Positions 6,976 through 8,996 of a stretch of DNA of 8,996 bases are shown here, in pieces (position 1 is the stretch's first letter; every line of letters begins with the position of its first letter). The notes under the pieces were generated by a model. That model saw nothing but the letters and a program-made list of their open reading frames with translations. It was not told the DNA's origin and searched no databases. Source of the DNA: DAOTWY01 sp003696565 (GTDB lineage Bacteria; Chloroflexota; Anaerolineae; Aggregatilineales; Phototrophicaceae). Where the stretch lies: the NCBI GenBank assembly GCA_034435635.1, contig DAOTWY010000030.1:1-8996 (forward strand), in the 5' to 3' direction. The translations under genes were made by a program, and so were the position numbers.

Positions 6976-7920
6976 TTGCGCATTGTAATTACTGGGGGTG
7001 CAGGTTTTATTGGATCACATTTATGTGATCGCTTTCTTTCAGAAGGCTATGATGTGGTTGCAATGGATAATTTGCTGACAGGCGATGAACGTAATATTGC
7101 ACATTTACGTGATAACCCCTCTTTTACCTTTATTCGTCATGATGTTTCAACCTTCATTGATCTGCCTGGGCAAGTCGATGCGGTTTTGCATTTTGCATCA
7201 CCAGCAAGTCCAATTGATTATTTAAAGTATCCTATTCAAACACTCAAAGTTGGTGCTTTGGGAACTCATAACGCGTTGGGATTAGCCTTAGCAAAAGGGG
7301 CAAAATTTCTACTTGCATCAACCTCTGAAGTTTATGGTGATCCACTTGTTCATCCACAACCAGAGACTTATGTAGGTAATGTGGATGCAATTGGTCCACG
7401 TGGTGTTTATGATGAAGCAAAACGCTATGCCGAAGCGATGACAATGGCATATCATCGCACACATGGATTGCAAACGCGCATTGTGCGCATTTTTAATACA
7501 TATGGACCACGTATGCGGTTAGACGACGGACGAGTTGTACCAAATTTTATTGGGCAAGCGTTACGTGGAGAACCTTTAACAATTTACGGTGATGGATTAC
7601 AAACACGTAGTTTTCAATATGTCGATGATCTCATTGAAGGCATTTATCGATTATTAAATACTGACTTTGTTGATCCTGTTAATATTGGTAACCCGCATGA
7701 AATGACAATAAAAGATTTTGCAGAAGTTGTTAACCAACTGACTACTAACCCCGCTGGTGTGGTATTTCAAGATAGCCGTATTAAAGGCGATCCTCAAACA
7801 CGACAACCGGATATTACTCGAGCTAAGTCAATTTTAGGTTGGGAGCCTAAAGTTAATTTGGAAACTGGCTTAAGACGAACTATTGATTATTTCCGTCAGC
7901 ATGTATCTACAATCACTTAA
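6976..7920 (+). CDS. UDP-glucuronate decarboxylase (UDP-xylose synthase), extended SDR family
   Basis: The protein is 314 residues from TTG 6976, the usual size for a soluble bacterial UXS. It should convert UDP-glucuronate to UDP-xylose with NAD+ in the cytoplasm (EC 4.1.1.35), supplying a pentose donor for surface glycans. The NAD-binding motif GGAGFIGSH is at residues 7-15, with Asp31 ending beta 2. The UXS-typical stretch HFASPASPIDYLKYPIQTLK leads to STSEVYGDPLVHPQPE, where Ser/Thr and Glu118 are the expected catalytic residues. Y145-x-x-x-K149 is the SDR pair (YDEAK). FNTYGPRM, DDGRVVPNFI, QALRGEPLTIYGDG and QTRSFQYVDD complete the family signature. dTDP-glucose 4,6-dehydratase is a less likely relative. 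The gene starts 59 nt after the fusion ligase and is followed, 76 nt later, by a second ligase, so it probably feeds the same glycan pathway. Confidence 0.9.
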   Translation: MRIVITGGAGFIGSHLCDRFLSEGYDVVAMDNLLTGDERNIAHLRDNPSFTFIRHDVSTFIDLPGQVDAVLHFASPASPIDYLKYPIQTLKVGALGTHNALGLALAKGAKFLLASTSEVYGDPLVHPQPETYVGNVDAIGPRGVYDEAKRYAEAMTMAYHRTHGLQTRIVRIFNTYGPRMRLDDGRVVPNFIGQALRGEPLTIYGDGLQTRSFQYVDDLIEGIYRLLNTDFVDPVNIGNPHEMTIKDFAEVVNQLTTNPAGVVFQDSRIKGDPQTRQPDITRAKSILGWEPKVNLETGLRRTIDYFRQHVSTIT

Positions 7921-7986
7921 CAGGATAAATTATCTCATCTATAAAACACATACGGTGAAATAGTGTTGTAGTATGCATATTGACAT

Positions 7987-7990
7987 GGAG
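7987..7990 (+). promoter_or_regulatory. Ribosome binding site GGAG deciding an ATG start at 7997
   Basis: GGAG lies 6 nt before ATG 7997, which gives MKRWISS followed by a membrane segment. ATG 7973, eight codons upstream, has no good ribosome site before it, and ATG 7985 would overlap this one. Confidence 0.6.
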
Positions 7991-7996
7991 AGTTTG

Positions 7997-8947
7997 ATGA
8001 AACGGTGGATTAGCTCAGTCATCGCCGGCGGTATTGGTATGTTTATTGCAACACAACCATTAGGGTTGACACTCGGTTTGCTTATTGGCGTTGCTGTAGT
8101 GTTGTTAGGTATGATTACACCAATATCTATACTTGGCATACTGTTGATCTTATCACCAATGAAAACTCTCATTGCAACAGAAGCTTCTCTTCACCTGCCC
8201 ATAGATGTTGGGCAGATTGGTTTTATGGCTTTTGTTGGGTTTTGGAGTGTGAATCGTATTGCGATTCAAAAACGTTTATTTAATTCACAACTTTTTACCT
8301 CCGTCCATATTCCGCTATTGATTTATGTAATAGTTTTAGCTTTATCTGGCTTTACAGCTATATCTATAATGGATTGGGTTACAGAGTGGTTTAAATGGAT
8401 TATTGTTTTAGCTATTGTCGTTCTTATATATCATATGCGCTCCAATTGGGAATGGATTGTATTTGTCTTGATCGCAGCAGGTACAGGAGCTGCAATAATT
8501 GGGATATACACGTTTCTAGGCGGTAGCGGCGCGGATCATTTGAGTATCAATGGACGTTTTTTTCGTGCATTTGGCACATTTGGGCAACCAAATCCATTTG
8601 GTGGTTTTATGGGGCTTCTCGCGCCTATTGCAATAATGATGACCTTAGGATATGGCTGGTTATTAGTCACAAATCATCGTTTTGATTATCTTTTTCTTAT
8701 AGTATTTTATGCCATATCGAGTTTGGTAATCACTACGGCATTGTTTATGTCCTGGAGTCGTGGGGCATGGCTCGGTTTTGGTATTTCTTTATTAGTAGTT
8801 GTTTTTTCTTTTCCACGTCGCTTATGGTTAAGTTTTTTTCTTGTTATAGTTTTTTTTAGTCTTGTGGGAATTGCATGGTTTTCTGGTAAGTTACCAACTT
8901 CAATAACAGAGCGAATCTCCAGCGCGACAACAGATTTATTTGTTTGA
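7997..8947 (+). CDS. O-antigen ligase-like polytopic membrane protein, C-terminal half missing (probable frameshift)
   Basis: From ATG 7997 the frame gives 316 residues and stops with TGA at 8945-8947. Roughly nine or ten hydrophobic segments span the protein. The core FRAFGTFGQPNPFGGF (residues about 188-203) parallels the YGSPNN segment of the neighbouring fusion ligase, and MSWSRGAWLGF (251-261) is the S.SRG helix typical of Wzy/WaaL-like proteins. The expected second half, with the R...W loop, a P..G.G motif and H.HN, is absent before the stop. Immediately after, the frame starting at 8943 stays open to the window end and encodes a plausible continuation, so I suspect a +1 frameshift in the genome or assembly. 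Without the C-terminal half the product should be inactive. Its role would be glycan chain transfer or polymerisation at the outer membrane face. The membrane protein call is firm; ligase versus polymerase is not decided. Confidence 0.75.
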   Translation: MKRWISSVIAGGIGMFIATQPLGLTLGLLIGVAVVLLGMITPISILGILLILSPMKTLIATEASLHLPIDVGQIGFMAFVGFWSVNRIAIQKRLFNSQLFTSVHIPLLIYVIVLALSGFTAISIMDWVTEWFKWIIVLAIVVLIYHMRSNWEWIVFVLIAAGTGAAIIGIYTFLGGSGADHLSINGRFFRAFGTFGQPNPFGGFMGLLAPIAIMMTLGYGWLLVTNHRFDYLFLIVFYAISSLVITTALFMSWSRGAWLGFGISLLVVVFSFPRRLWLSFFLVIVFFSLVGIAWFSGKLPTSITERISSATTDLFV

Positions 8948-8996
8948 TCGATTTAGTGATGAATATTCACTTACACTGCGTTCTGATCACAAAAAG
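8943..8996 (+). other. Open frame after the ligase stop, possible continuation of the same gene (3' partial)
   Basis: Read from 8943 the frame encodes FDRFSDEYSLTLRSDHKK with no stop up to the window edge. Joined after TTDLF of the upstream frame, by skipping one base at 8942, it gives ERISSATTDLF then FDRF and YSLTLRSDHK. This resembles the segment in Wzy/WaaL-type ligases before and within the R...W loop. In the paralogue at 3845-6916 the corresponding stretch runs from FERLVNL to YRIRVWESA. The other forward frame is also open here, so the support is modest. Confidence 0.4.

Noticed and set aside
7924..7934. Short palindrome GATAA-A-TTATC after the decarboxylase stop
   Set aside because: A single-base loop and AT-rich arms make it neither a stable terminator nor a convincing operator.
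8195..8268. Two 7-bp inverted repeats, CTGCCCA/TGGGCAG and TGAATCG/CGATTCA, in the second ligase gene
   Set aside because: Short stems of this size occur by chance in coding DNA; unlike the 12-bp stem at 6149 they do not stand out.
8944..8996. Other open forward frame after the second ligase stop
   Set aside because: It is open but encodes no residues resembling the missing ligase loop, whereas the frame at 8943 does.

Overview
The window is a visibly AT-rich bacterial segment. Every gene supported here lies on the + strand and no stretch over 300 bases lacks a gene. I see no tRNA, rRNA, CRISPR array, insertion sequence or phage gene. The style resembles an Anaerolineae-like member of the Chloroflexota: PKD repeats joined to an SGNH-like domain, a DUF348/G5 lipoprotein with a beta-propeller, paralogous O-antigen-ligase-like membrane proteins, and strong AGGAGG or GGAG ribosome sites used with TTG starts. 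That assignment is inferred from protein style only.

Region 1 (1-1193) is the 3' end of a large surface protein. It has two PKD repeats 264 nt apart, then a C-terminal SGNH-hydrolase-like domain whose catalytic blocks look degenerate. A perfect 10-bp hairpin (1202-1230) follows and separates it from the next gene set.

Region 2 (1255-6916) is a tightly packed three-gene unit in which each junction is a 4-nt ATGA overlap. It encodes a Trm14/THUMPD3-type RNA guanine-N2 methyltransferase, a DUF348-G5-propeller lipoprotein, and a 1023-residue fusion. The fusion joins a glycoside-hydrolase-like barrel with non-canonical active-site residues, a beta-sandwich, and a polytopic Wzy/WaaL-type O-antigen ligase domain.

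Region 3 (6976-8996) continues in the same direction with a UDP-glucuronate decarboxylase (UDP-xylose synthase) and a second ligase-like membrane protein. The second ligase gene stops before its C-terminal ligase half. Another frame stays open to the window edge and encodes residues that fit the missing part, so a frameshift is suspected.

Taken together, regions 2 and 3 look like part of a cell-surface glycan cluster. One enzyme makes a UDP-pentose precursor, two membrane enzymes polymerise or transfer glycan chains, one of these carries an extracellular sugar-binding or sugar-cleaving module, and a wall-associated lipoprotein may anchor or sense. The most unusual item is the glycoside-hydrolase-like/ligase fusion (3845-6916).
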